Assembly (NCBI RefSeq): GCF_038002825.1
Contig: NZ_JBBODF010000001.1
Span: 4,278,001 to 4,342,000 of the forward strand
Direction: 5' to 3'
Source of the DNA: Paenibacillus sp. FSL H8-0048
Lineage (GTDB): Bacteria > Bacillota > Bacilli > Paenibacillales > Paenibacillaceae
DNA: 64,000 bases
This document shows positions 50,857-60,800 of the stretch, piece after piece. The translations under genes and the position numbers were made by a program. A model generated the notes under the pieces. The model made no database searches, was not told the origin of the DNA, and was given only the letters and a program-made list of their open reading frames with translations. Position 1 is the stretch's first letter. Each line of letters begins with the position of its first letter.

Positions 50857-52170
50857 GTGACAGCGAACCAAGGTCTTAAGATTGCCGTCATCGGCGGAGG
50901 GTCTTCTTATACTCCAGAACTGGTAGAAGGCTTCATTCTGCATCATAAGGAGCTGCCGGTCCGGGAGCTATGGCTTGTAGATATTGAGGCAGGCCTGCAT
51001 AAGCTGAACATCGTGGGCGCTCTGGCGAAGCGTATGGTGGAGAAGTCCGGCCTGCCGATCGAGGTCCATCTTACCACGGATCGCCGCGAGGCCATTGCCG
51101 GTGCGGACTTCGTCAGCACGCAGATCCGTGTCGGGATGCTGGATGCCCGTGCCCGCGACGAGGCGATTCCGCTGAAATACGGCGTGATCGGCCAAGAGAC
51201 AACCGGCCCCGGCGGCATGCTGAAGGCGCTGCGCACCATCCCGGTCATTCTCGGTATCTGCCGGGATATCGAGGAGCTGGCACCGGACGCCTGGCTGCTC
51301 AACTTCACTAACCCCGCAGGCATGGTTACCGAAGCCGTGCTGCGGTACTCCAAGGTGAAGAGCATCGGCCTGTGCAATGCCCCCATCGGCTTGATCAAGC
51401 AGGTATCGGCTAAATATGACGCTGCCCCGGAACGGATCTACGCCGAGTTCGTTGGCCTGAACCACCTGCACTGGATTACCCGGATTGATGTGGAGGGTGA
51501 AGACAAGCTGCAGGAGATGCTGGAGGATACCGCCGGCTACAGTGCAAAGAATGTTCCGGCACGCGAATGGAACCCGGAGTTCCTGCAATCGCTGCACGCC
51601 TTGCCTTCGTATTATCTGAAGTACTTCTACATGACCGATGCGATGCTCGCGGAGCAGCAGGAAGCCGCTGCGCAAGGCGGGAACCGCGCTGAAGTCGTCA
51701 AGCGGGTGGAAGAGGAGCTGTTCGCCATCTACGGCGACCTTGCGCTGGACGAGAAGCCGAAGCAGCTGGAGCAGCGCGGCGGAGCCTTTTATTCGGAAGC
51801 GGCTGTGAACCTGATGCGCTCGCTCTATAACGGGACCAATGATATTCAGACGCTGAATGTGGCAAACCGGGGCATCTTAAACTTCCTGCCGGACGATGCC
51901 AGCATCGAGGTGAACTGCGTCGTCACGAAGACTGGCCCCCTTCCGCTGCCGCTGACGAAGATTCCGCCGATGGCCAAGGGACTGATTCACGCCGTTAAAG
52001 TCTACGAGCAGCTCGCCATCGACGCCGCTGTCACCGGAGACCGCAGCCTGGCCATTCAAGCCCTGGCACACCACCCGCTTGTCCCTTCCGTGGAGGTTGC
52101 CATCGCCATGCTGGATGAGATGCTGGAGGCGAACAGGGAGTATCTGCCGGCTTTTTTCGCTCAGGACTAA
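50857..52170 (+). CDS. family 4 glycosidase (6-phospho-beta-glucosidase type)
   Basis: 437 residues from a GTG preceded by AGGAG. NAD-binding motif AVIGGGSSYTPELVEG; metal-binding C173 in GLCNAPIG and H203 in GLNHLHW; FTNPAGMVTEA. GH4 enzymes use NAD and a divalent metal to hydrolyse 6-phospho-glycosides by elimination. Sequence features fit the CelF/LicH/BglT branch. It needs a phosphorylated substrate, which the kinase encoded 6 bp upstream could provide. Last gene of the cluster. Confidence 0.93.
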   Translation: MTANQGLKIAVIGGGSSYTPELVEGFILHHKELPVRELWLVDIEAGLHKLNIVGALAKRMVEKSGLPIEVHLTTDRREAIAGADFVSTQIRVGMLDARARDEAIPLKYGVIGQETTGPGGMLKALRTIPVILGICRDIEELAPDAWLLNFTNPAGMVTEAVLRYSKVKSIGLCNAPIGLIKQVSAKYDAAPERIYAEFVGLNHLHWITRIDVEGEDKLQEMLEDTAGYSAKNVPAREWNPEFLQSLHALPSYYLKYFYMTDAMLAEQQEAAAQGGNRAEVVKRVEEELFAIYGDLALDEKPKQLEQRGGAFYSEAAVNLMRSLYNGTNDIQTLNVANRGILNFLPDDASIEVNCVVTKTGPLPLPLTKIPPMAKGLIHAVKVYEQLAIDAAVTGDRSLAIQALAHHPLVPSVEVAIAMLDEMLEANREYLPAFFAQD

Positions 52171-52186
52171 TTCCTTAACATCAATA

Positions 52187-52234
52187 AAGAGCCTATGCTA
52201 AACCACAGATCCTTCTGCGGCCGCACAGGCTCTT
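52187..52234. terminator. bidirectional terminator between the GH4 and lipoprotein genes
   Basis: AAGAGCCTATGC and GCACAGGCTCTT (one mismatch) flank a 24-base loop; TTCTCTTATTTC follows on the plus strand and TTTATTG on the minus strand. Confidence 0.7.
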
Positions 52235-52237
52235 CTC

Positions 52238-52957
52238 TTATTTCGTAATCATATAGCGGTAGGTTTCGCCCTTTATCCCGAAGTCCGCATATAGCGGCTT
52301 GCCGCTGGACTTCACTTCATCGGGAACCTCAGCCAGGAACACCAGCGTGCCGTTCTTCAGCGGTTCAATCCTCGAAAGACTGGTATAGGTGAAGTCTTCC
52401 CCGCCTTTCTCTTCAATGGTATCGAAGGTACTATACTCGTATTTATTGTCGTATTTGACCTTCACATCCGCTACTTCGTCTGCATTCATAGCTTCACCTG
52501 CCAGGTTCTTCACTTTCAGTGTGATCGCCAGATAGGTTGTGCCCGGTTCCTTGGCTTCATAGTAGGTGTAGAAAGATCCCGGATTTGATGGAATAATCTT
52601 CTTGCCAAAAGAGGTCTTGGTAACGGTATACTCACCCGTCCCCTCAATAACCAGCGGCGTGCCTTTTACGATCTGCTTGTGTTCATCGCCGGAATCAGCC
52701 GCTGCGGGGTTGTCTCCGGTAGTAAGAAGTTCAGCCGTACCGCCCTCCTCTTCCGCTGTCACAGGCTTTACCAGGCTCTCCTTTAACATTTCATTCTGTT
52801 CTTTTAGGAACTTGTTCTCCTTCTGCAGCTCACTAACCTCTGTCTTCAGCTTCTCCATATCTTCTGATGAGGGACCTGCATTGTCTGAAGAACACCCGGT
52901 TACAGTTACGGCAAGCATGGCGGCAGCAAGCCAGAGGCCCCCTGATTTCATTTTCAT
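52238..52957 (-). CDS. lipoprotein with coiled coil and DUF4352-like domain
   Basis: 239 residues from the ATG four bases after GGGGTG. Lipobox TVTGCSS; residues about 36-65 form a coiled coil (MEKLKTEVSELQKENKFLKE); the C-terminal 130 residues are a beta-sandwich with TYLAITLKVKNLAGEAMNAD, as in DUF4352/telomeric-type lipoprotein domains. Function unknown, probably an extracellular membrane-anchored protein. Single gene with a shared terminator. Confidence 0.78.
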   Translation of the reverse strand: MKMKSGGLWLAAAMLAVTVTGCSSDNAGPSSEDMEKLKTEVSELQKENKFLKEQNEMLKESLVKPVTAEEEGGTAELLTTGDNPAAADSGDEHKQIVKGTPLVIEGTGEYTVTKTSFGKKIIPSNPGSFYTYYEAKEPGTTYLAITLKVKNLAGEAMNADEVADVKVKYDNKYEYSTFDTIEEKGGEDFTYTSLSRIEPLKNGTLVFLAEVPDEVKSSGKPLYADFGIKGETYRYMITK

Positions 52958-53089
52958 AACACACCCCAATATTTGTATTTAATCCTTCACTATTATAAGA
53001 CATCTCCGGCGTAAGAGATTGAAAAATATGTAACATATTCGCAGCGAGTGTCGAATGAAATAACGGATGGCTGATGCGAGCCGTTATCT

Positions 53090-53905
53090 TCAACCCCTGT
53101 GCTGCTTACGGTACTGGAGGGGAGAACGCCCTGTGGTGGCCTTGAATACGCGCCCGAAATGGGCAATGCTCTCAAATCCTGTCTCCGCCGCCACCCGGGT
53201 GATCGGCCACTTCGTCTGTGTAAGCAGCGCCTTCGCCTCACGGATGCGGACAACATTCAGGTATTCAATGATAGTGAAGCCTGTCGTCTGCTTGAAAATC
53301 CGGCACAGATACGTTGCGCTGATGAAGAACCGCTCGGCAATTCCCCCAAGGCTCAGCCGCTCGCTGTAATGGTTGTCCAGATACTCGATGATGCTGTACA
53401 CCCGGCGCTGCCCCTCGCTCTGCTCCGGTGAGACCAGGTCGGGCTTCGCCCTCTGTATCCGCTCCAGCGTAATCAGCAGTTGCAGCAGCAGCGTTCTTGT
53501 ATACTCAGTGCTCCATCGCAGGCTCTCCTTTTGTTCCTCCTGCATCGCTTGGAGCAGATCTGTGATGACTCCCTGTTCATGGGCCGTGGGCCGCAGCAGG
53601 AAGCTCTCACCTTCGAACACATTCATCCAGTCTGCCCGGGGTGCCACCGGCTCCAGGTAGGTATCATTGAAGCTGATCAGCACCCGCTCATGCGGCAGAT
53701 GGCTTCCGCCGGTTGTACGGTGCAGGTGATTTTTGTTAATAAATACGAGGTCTCCAGCCTCCAACGCATACCTTCCGTTGCGGATATAATAGTGACGCTG
53801 CCCGGACAGCAGATAATAGATTTCGTAGAAATCATGGAAATGGTCGGTGTCCATATTGAAATATCCGATGCGCTTCAGCTGCTCAATCTGAAAGATAGGT
53901 TCCAC
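53090..53905 (-). CDS. AraC family regulator with cupin sensor
   Basis: 271 residues. N-terminal cupin-like domain (FHDFYEIYYLLSGQRHYYIR and LEAGDLVFINKNHLHRT) that would bind a small sugar-like ligand; C-terminal two AraC HTHs (LGGIAERFFISATYLCRIFK and ITRVAAETGFESIAHFGRVF). It is divergent from the Gfo/Idh oxidoreductase and probably controls it. The 127-bp intergenic region contains a good promoter for that gene. Confidence 0.9.
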   Translation of the reverse strand: MEPIFQIEQLKRIGYFNMDTDHFHDFYEIYYLLSGQRHYYIRNGRYALEAGDLVFINKNHLHRTTGGSHLPHERVLISFNDTYLEPVAPRADWMNVFEGESFLLRPTAHEQGVITDLLQAMQEEQKESLRWSTEYTRTLLLQLLITLERIQRAKPDLVSPEQSEGQRRVYSIIEYLDNHYSERLSLGGIAERFFISATYLCRIFKQTTGFTIIEYLNVVRIREAKALLTQTKWPITRVAAETGFESIAHFGRVFKATTGRSPLQYRKQHRG

Positions 53906-53969
53906 CCTGCACTATGCCCCCTGCCAGGATAAGATATGCACACTTTTGAGTTAAAAAGACTAAATACCG

Positions 53970-53998
53970 TTCACTTTCTGCATTTTCTATACTATAAA
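53970..53998 (+). promoter_or_regulatory. promoter of the Gfo/Idh gene
   Basis: TTCACT at 53970 is followed after 17 bp by TATAAA at 53993. The start codon is 35 bp downstream. Confidence 0.55.
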
Positions 53999-54032
53999 AT
54001 AGAATCAAATCCAAGTAAATGGAGTGATCCCC

Positions 54033-55319
54033 TTGTCCAAAAAGAAATATGCACTTGTCGGCACCGGCGGCCGGGCTGAATTTTTCTATGGCGCTCTTGT
54101 TACCGCTTACAACGAAACCTCCGAGCTGGTGGCCTTCTGTGATGTCAATCAGACGCGGATGAATTTCGCCAATCATATGCTTACAAGCAAATACGATTAC
54201 CATGAGGTCCCTACGTACAAGGCAGAAGACTTCGACCGGATGATCACCGAGACCCGGCCCGACTTCGTGCTGGTGACTACGATTGACCGGACGCATCACA
54301 AGTATATCATCCGCGCGATGGAGCTGGGCTGTGATGTCATTTCCGAGAAGCCGATGACAATTGATGAGGAGAAGTGCCGGGAGATCTTCGATGCGATCGA
54401 GCGCACCGGCAAGAATCTGCGGGTAACCTTCAACTACCGCTACGCGCCGCATAACACGAAGATCCGTGAGGTCATTATGGACGGCGTGCTGGGCGAAATT
54501 CTGTCCGTGAACTTCGAATGGCTGCTGAATACCCAGCATGGAGCGGACTATTTCCGCAGATGGCACCGCGACAAGCGGAACAGCGGCGGCCTCTTGGTGC
54601 ACAAATCGACACATCACTTTGACCTGATGAACTTCTGGCTGGGGTCACAGCCGGACACCGTTTTCGCCATGGGCGACCTGCGCTTCTACGGCAGAGAGAA
54701 TGCCGAGAAACGGGGCATCACCGAGTTCTACCAGCGTGCCTACGGCAGCAAGGCTGCCGAGAACGACCCGTTCGCGCTACATTTGGACCGTAACGAACAT
54801 CTGAAGAGCATGTACCTGGATGCCGAGCACGAGGACGGATACCAGCGTGACCAGAGTGTGTTCGGGGACAATATCAGCATCGAGGACACTATGAATGTCA
54901 TGGTCAAGTACAAGAACAAGACCGTCATGAACTATTCACTTAACGCATATATGCCGTGGGAGGGCTTCATCATCGTGTTCAACGGTACACAGGGCCGGAT
55001 GGAGGTGCGGATTACAGAGCAGTCCTACGTCAATTCCGGCGGTTCAAAAGAAAACGAAGGCGCGCTGGAAGGCGTCAGCATTATGATCTATCCGCACTTC
55101 AAGGAGCCTTACCGCGTAGAGTTCGAGAGCAGCAGCGGTGGACACGGCGGCGGTGATCCGGTACTGCTGAGCGATATTTTCGACAAAAAGCAGGAGGACC
55201 GCTTCAATCGCGCGGCTTCACACGAGGACGGCGCGATGTCGATTATGACTGGCATTGCCGCTAACCGCTCCATGAAGACCGGCCAGCCGGTGCGGATTGC
55301 TGACATCTGGCAGGAGTAG
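54033..55319 (+). CDS. Gfo/Idh/MocA family oxidoreductase
   Basis: 428 residues from a TTG eight bases after GGAG. N-terminal Rossmann fold (KKKYALVGTGGRAEFFYGAL), the EKP motif in DVISEKPMTIDEEKC that places the catalytic Lys, and a C-terminal alpha/beta domain with NSGGLLVHKSTHHFDLMNFW. NAD(P)-dependent oxidation of a sugar, inositol or glycoside is expected. Divergent AraC regulator suggests sugar induction. A terminator follows. Confidence 0.93.
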   Translation: MSKKKYALVGTGGRAEFFYGALVTAYNETSELVAFCDVNQTRMNFANHMLTSKYDYHEVPTYKAEDFDRMITETRPDFVLVTTIDRTHHKYIIRAMELGCDVISEKPMTIDEEKCREIFDAIERTGKNLRVTFNYRYAPHNTKIREVIMDGVLGEILSVNFEWLLNTQHGADYFRRWHRDKRNSGGLLVHKSTHHFDLMNFWLGSQPDTVFAMGDLRFYGRENAEKRGITEFYQRAYGSKAAENDPFALHLDRNEHLKSMYLDAEHEDGYQRDQSVFGDNISIEDTMNVMVKYKNKTVMNYSLNAYMPWEGFIIVFNGTQGRMEVRITEQSYVNSGGSKENEGALEGVSIMIYPHFKEPYRVEFESSSGGHGGGDPVLLSDIFDKKQEDRFNRAASHEDGAMSIMTGIAANRSMKTGQPVRIADIWQE

Positions 55320-55368
55320 TCTAGCGCGTGGCCTCGCAGCGGCGATGATGCGTGCATGATCATGCGGC

Positions 55369-55410
55369 AGCCCCCTTTCTACCACTTGGATGTGGGGGAA
55401 GGGGGCTTTG
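55369..55410 (+). terminator. intrinsic terminator of the Gfo/Idh gene
   Basis: AGCCCCCTTTCTACCAC pairs imperfectly with GTGGGGGAAGGGGGCT, followed by TTGT. Confidence 0.7.
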
Positions 55411-55461
55411 TAACGTTCGCGTTGTCATCAGCACATTTTGTTCGCATACATTCTTTTCTCA

Positions 55462-55495
55462 GCAAAAAAAAGACCCTTCATTTAAGAAGGGCCTT
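55462..55495 (-). terminator. intrinsic terminator of tRNA-Leu
   Basis: On the minus strand AAGGCCCTTC and GAAGGGTCTT flank TTAAAT, followed by TTTTTT. It lies about 30 bp past the tRNA 3' end. Confidence 0.9.
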
Positions 55496-55521
55496 CGCTT
55501 GCATTACGGTTAAAACTATGA

Positions 55522-55605
55522 TGCGGTCAAGAGGACTCGAACCTCCACGATATTGCTACCACTGGCACCTGAAGCCAGCGCGTCTGCCAATTCCGCCATG
55601 ACCGC
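55522..55605 (-). tRNA. tRNA-Leu (CAG)
   Basis: 84 nt. Acceptor GCGGTCA/TGACCGC; D arm GGCGGAATTGGCAGACGC; anticodon arm CTGGC-TTCAGGT-GCCAG with anticodon CAG; a long class II variable arm (TGGTAGCAATATCGTG); T arm GAGG-TTCGAGT-CCTC; discriminator A. The 3' CCA is not encoded (TCA follows). It stands alone with its own terminator. Confidence 0.95.
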
Positions 55606-55674
55606 AAAGAAAACATTCAATGCAACGCAAGAAGTAATATATCATGAATTCTTCAGAAGAACAAGTCTTTTTTA

Positions 55675-55776
55675 AAAATATAAGAATTTATATGTTGCAC
55701 ACGATAACTTATCCTTCTATTTCTCGCTGAAACGGTACCGTCCCTCAAAAGGACGGCAATGCCGTTTCCACTTGTT
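55675..55776 (-). repeat. 100-bp dispersed hairpin element, copy C
   Basis: Reverse complement of copies A and B with only a few differences: GAAACGGC-ATT-GCCGTCC and GGGACGGTACCGTTTC form the hairpin. It lies between tRNA-Leu and the HTH-fusion gene. The rest of 55777-55958 carries a TATAAT box at 55911 and no gene. Confidence 0.9.
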
Positions 55777-55958
55777 TATCATGGTTAAGGAGGAACATAG
55801 CCATATTGGGAAGGGGCTGGTTGGCGTATAACTGCTTGCCTCAACTTACAGTTGATTTTGTTAAACCGCATGCCCTACTCCAGTATATGGGTTATTTTGA
55901 GAGCTGATATTATAATAGACTTACGACGTCGGAATCCATTATAGGAGTTGTACTGCGC

Positions 55959-57755
55959 ATGATCGTTAGCGAAAAAGTTGGTAAACGGATTGCTACCCTC
56001 CGCAAAACAAAAGGCTTGTCCCAGGAACAATTAGCGGAACTGCTCCATGTCAGCGCCCAGGCGGTATCCAAGTGGGAGACCGGCAAATCTCTGCCGGAGA
56101 CGGCCACCCTTCCCTTGCTATCCGCCGCACTCAATCACTCGATTGACAGCATTCTGCTGCCCCAGGAGCTTGTGGTGCTCTCTGCGATCTATACGGATGG
56201 TCAGCAGGAGCTGGAGGTTACCCAGCTTGTGAACCAGTTCGTTGCCTCAGACCGCTTAAGCTTAATTCCTGGGGAGCACCTCTTTCCCCACTCCTGGAAT
56301 GACGGCCGCCTGAAGCTGCTGCTTGTCACCTATGAGACCCCTGACGGTATGTACTCGACCTTTGTACTGAAGGACCAGCTGCTTACGATAGATATTCATT
56401 CGAACGGGTATGTCCCAAGCCATAATGAGCTGCAGATTATTGCTGCGCATTATGGAAATGAACAGGCACACGGCAGCGTTGCGGCCAAAATGAAGCATTA
56501 CGAGCATTTCCGCTGGACTCAGTTCACCGCCACACATGAGCTGTTTCCCAGTCTGATCGGCTGTGGGGGGCAGGACTACCTGCTGCTGGTCTACCTGAAT
56601 GCAGAAGGTATTCATGCCGTAAGCTGCGCGGAAGGCGAACAGATTCATTACAGCCAGGACCGCTGCCATCTCTATCAGACCCGCTCCTCCCGGGATCAAT
56701 GCATCATTGAAGGGATTCCGCGGCTGGGCTTCGGACGGGGACAGGATTGCTCCTGGGCAGGGGCCATGACGCTCGCTCTTACCGCCAGAGGCATAGAGAC
56801 CACCTATGAGCAGGTGATGGGCCATTCAGGAGCCTGCTGGAGAGCGGCTTTTGAACCGGTATGGGATTACAGCGCTGCGGATGCCCTTGTCGTCTATGAC
56901 TACTCTATTCCCGCCTGCAAAGCTTATGGACTAAGCGCCTACCGGGCCAACCGGTTAGAGCCGCAGCAGCGCACAGCCGAGAAGCTGGCGATTCTGGAGG
57001 ATATCCGCCAAGGCAGACTGCCCCTTGCCATTAACCTCAGAGTAGCGCCGGAGTGGGGGGTCATTACAGGATATCTGGCGGAGGGGGATGTGCTGCTGTG
57101 CCGCAGTTATTTTGACGATGAGACCTTCAGTGAGCTTGAAGCTGATCCTGAATTCCAGGCTCATATGAGGATAAGCCAGGGGTATCTCCATGTGGATCAA
57201 TGGCCTTACCGGTTGATTCGCCTTGGCGATCAGTCAGCAGCCCCGTCTGCGCTTGAGAATCTGTATGCATCGCTCCGCCTTAAGCTCGAATCTATGCAGG
57301 CTGAGGCCATAGCCAGCAACAGCACTTATGCTGTAGGATACAAAGCGCTGGAGCTATGGAGAGAGGGACTCCTGGACCACCCTTGGTATGCCGCAGCCGA
57401 CGAAGAAGCCTTCAGCCGCAGGTTATCTGTCAATCACTTCTGCATGATGGCCCTGGCAGATGCCCGCCGCTGCGCCGCCGCCTACTTACGGGGCTCTCTG
57501 CCGCTAGTGCATGACCCGAAACAACAGGCAGCCTTGGAAGAGATGTCGGCAATCTATGGGGAAATGGCTGGTCTGCTGGATAAATACTATAAGGAGATGT
57601 TAGACCCGGCTATACTCCGAACAACGGGCACTGCCCCCAGAGCCAACTGGACGACCCGGCAGCGTGAAGAGCAGGCAGAGCTGCTGGCGAAGGTTGCTAC
57701 GCTGGAGCATCAGGGAGATGCTCTTGCGCAAACGGTGCTGAGCCTAACTTCATAG
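55959..57755 (+). CDS. XRE-type HTH fused to a BtrH/cysteine-hydrolase-like domain
   Basis: 598 residues; ATG after TAGGAG. Residues 1-65 are an XRE/Cro helix-turn-helix (LSQEQLAELLHVSAQAVSKWETG). About 85-215 is a beta-rich region of unknown family. From about 255, GRGQDCSWAGAMTLALTARG with a following GHSGACWRAAF resembles BtrH-type acyltransferase or C39-like cysteine-hydrolase domains, with the Cys as possible nucleophile. The last 150 residues are helical. No signal peptide. It may be a ligand-sensing repressor using an enzyme-like domain. Single gene, TATAAT box 43 bp upstream. Confidence 0.65.
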   Translation: MIVSEKVGKRIATLRKTKGLSQEQLAELLHVSAQAVSKWETGKSLPETATLPLLSAALNHSIDSILLPQELVVLSAIYTDGQQELEVTQLVNQFVASDRLSLIPGEHLFPHSWNDGRLKLLLVTYETPDGMYSTFVLKDQLLTIDIHSNGYVPSHNELQIIAAHYGNEQAHGSVAAKMKHYEHFRWTQFTATHELFPSLIGCGGQDYLLLVYLNAEGIHAVSCAEGEQIHYSQDRCHLYQTRSSRDQCIIEGIPRLGFGRGQDCSWAGAMTLALTARGIETTYEQVMGHSGACWRAAFEPVWDYSAADALVVYDYSIPACKAYGLSAYRANRLEPQQRTAEKLAILEDIRQGRLPLAINLRVAPEWGVITGYLAEGDVLLCRSYFDDETFSELEADPEFQAHMRISQGYLHVDQWPYRLIRLGDQSAAPSALENLYASLRLKLESMQAEAIASNSTYAVGYKALELWREGLLDHPWYAAADEEAFSRRLSVNHFCMMALADARRCAAAYLRGSLPLVHDPKQQAALEEMSAIYGEMAGLLDKYYKEMLDPAILRTTGTAPRANWTTRQREEQAELLAKVATLEHQGDALAQTVLSLTS

Positions 57756-57835
57756 AGTATGGATGTATAACGGCTCCAGTGATGGTTTGACCTGACGTAG
57801 AATTATTGTGGAACAGGCAGCAGCACCGCGTACAC

Positions 57836-57871
57836 GAAAAAAGGACACCCGCAGGTGTCCTTTAGATTTTT
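57836..57871. terminator. bidirectional terminator between the HTH-fusion and SLH genes
   Basis: AAAAAAGGACACC and GGTGTCCTTTAGATTTTT flank CGCA; both strands end in T-runs. Confidence 0.9.
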
Positions 57872-57887
57872 CACTATAATTGCTTCA

Positions 57888-60800
57888 TTATTCGGTCGCT
57901 TTGGTCCGGTCTATCACTGTGAAGAAGAAAGGTTCGCTCTCTCTCATTAGTGGGCCAACAACCGTCGCTTGATATTGCACATTAGGAGTAAGTTTAAATT
58001 CTATAACTTCGTAGGAAGCCCGCTCACCGGCCATATAAAATTCTCCAATTACATTTCCATCCTTAGTCTTAAGAAAGAAATGCGCTTCGCCGGATAGACC
58101 AGGGACATATACTTCTATCTTCGTACTATCACCATAAACCACACCAACCACTTTAGGTGTCGGAGTAACTGGTTTGCTGGCTACTACAACCTCAACAGGC
58201 TTGCTAGGGAGCTTCTCGTATCCCTTGGCGGTTACATATAGAGTCTCTCCGGCAACAAGTTGTGAATCAAGTGACATCCAAAAATATCCGGCGGATGGGC
58301 CAAAGTTTTTTGCCTGCCCCAAAATGGTTCCGTCCGCACGTGTGACAACGATGTCTGAGTATCCTTCGGCTGTGCCATAGATTTCCCAATCATATTCATA
58401 CACAACTTTCGTAACAACCGGTTGTGCTGTTACAGCCGTAGGTACTGCGACAGTGATGTAGACAGGCTCACTCTTTCTTTTATCTCTCGCCTGAGCATAA
58501 ACCTTCAGCTTCTCACCAACATGGAAAAGCGGGGAATTAGAATTACTAAGGTAGATATCAAACATGCTACCATAGCTATTAGCTATCCCAATTATTGTTC
58601 CATCTTCCCTGGTTAATGTAATATCAGCATAAGGTTCTTCTATGGTGCCTTTGATCCTATTGGTATCGTCATACACTACGCTGGTTACTACAGGCGCCTT
58701 AGTCTGCGGCCGTTCGACGACCTTCACCTCAAACCGCTGGCTGGACCAGCCGCGATCCGTGTACACGGTCACAAATAATTTATCATTAGCCTTCAGGTGC
58801 AGGTCCGGGTTAAATTCAAATAGATTAATATTAAAGTACACTCTGTATTTTTCGGCAGGACTGTTCAACTGTTCCCCGTTCTCAAGCTCAATTTTCACAC
58901 TGAAGGAATCATAAACGTTCATAATCCTTCCGTTGATATAAGGGATATCCGTATAAGTAATTTGTTCAACCTGTATTTCAGGCGGATTCTCTATGATCGT
59001 GAAATCTGGCAGAACCAGATTTTCACCTGCTTTCACAGTAAATTCATCTGAATAATAGTTGTACGTAGAAAGCGGCATAAATACTGCATAAGTACCCGGC
59101 ACCACATTTTCAAAAGTAAACTCTCCGCCTTTTTCAACGATAGCCGTATAAGTCCCCCGAGTATCCTGCACTCCTCTTAAATAGATACGAAGGTTGTAGG
59201 CAGGAACCGGCTTATCCTTCGTATAAGGCTGAACAAACAAACGCCCAGTTACGTTTACATTAGCTTTAGGCACAGTAATCGCTCCAGATAATACAGGGCT
59301 TCCACCCTTATAAGATACGGAGTATACCGCCAGTTGCTCAGTCTCACTATTCGCTATTGAAGGAATTGTGAGCCTTACTGTTGCTGCTTTATTGTCAAGG
59401 AGCGTAACCAAAGTTACCTCAACCTTATGGACTTCGCCATGATTAACCTGTTCGAGAACGGAGAAATCAGCAGCATCCGGCAGGCTGTCCAGGTTCCGGT
59501 TAAATTGGGCTTCTATCATGCCGTTTGCTGCGGTAATTCCCGTTACAGCCAGCGCCGGTACAGGAGTAGAACCGTTGCCGCCGCCGGTACCCGGATCAGG
59601 AGAACCACCGCCACTGCCTCCGCCCGGACCAGGATTAGAGGAGCCTCCACCGCCGCCAGTTGCAGGTACAGCAGGCGTTTGTTCTTTTGACAGCTTAGGG
59701 TCCGGTACGCCCTCCGACAACACAACGCCTTTGACTTGTCCCTCGCCGGAGATTGTCAGCTTACTCTTCATTTCCAGCTGCTCAATAACAACATTCTTGC
59801 TGAAATTCAGAGTAGGGATGACCAGGTTTTCTTGGATAAGCAGATTAGCTACGCTGCCTGAGCGAACATTGAATTCTTTGAGGCTGCCGCCTACAGCAAC
59901 CTTCTTAAAGTCTCCGGCAAGCACCACTGTGCGCTCTGATGACGATTCTTGGGTATTAGGAAGCACGGTTACATTCACAAAACCGTCGCCGGCAAGATCC
60001 TTCTCCTCAATAACCGCGCTGGATAGAATCTGTACTTCCTGCACCGAGCTTGAACCCTCAGCTACAACTCTCACCGCATTATTCAGTCTATTCACAGATA
60101 CTGTGTTTAGTTTGCTGTTCCGGATATGAATACTGTTGCTGCCTCCGCCTTCGATACGGGTTACACCGTCTACTTGAACTTGTTCAAGGTAGGCGTTCCC
60201 ATCGGCCACCTCTTTAGCAATGACGAGGTCACCCCGGATATGCATATTGCGGAGCGTGACATTGGAAGCTGTAATTCTTACATTATGGTGTACAGTACTA
60301 ACTGCATCCTTTCCAAAAGCACCCGCCTGATCATAGACCACTGTACTCAGAGCCAGCGCCTTCTTAATGACCACTACAGTCTCTGCACGGGTCATATTGC
60401 GCTGAGGCTGGAAGGCTCCATCCGCATTCTTGCTCATGATCCCCTGATCCAGAAGATACTGGACAGCGGGTTTGCTCCAGGCAGGGATAAGATTCGCGTC
60501 CTGTGCAGAGACCGAAGCCGTTGCCCCTGTACTGTCAAAGCCTAATATTCTGGATAGGATCACTGCAGTTTCCTGCCTTGTGATTGGCTTGTCAGGACGG
60601 AAGGTATTGTCGCTGAATCCGCTGATATATCCTTGAGCGGTAGCCTTCTGTACTTCTATGTACGCAAAATTCGCCGGCTTCAGATCCTTGAAGCTGATAG
60701 CTTTCGTATCCGAATACTTATACGCTCTGTTCACTAGCGCTACGAACTCACCTCTGGATACTTCAGCCCCCGGCCGGAAGGTATGATCGGGATAGCCGGT

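Noticed and set aside
55522..55605. Integration hot spot at tRNA-Leu
   Set aside because: No repeat of the tRNA 3' end and no integrase occur in the flanking DNA; the nearby dispersed element does not overlap the tRNA.
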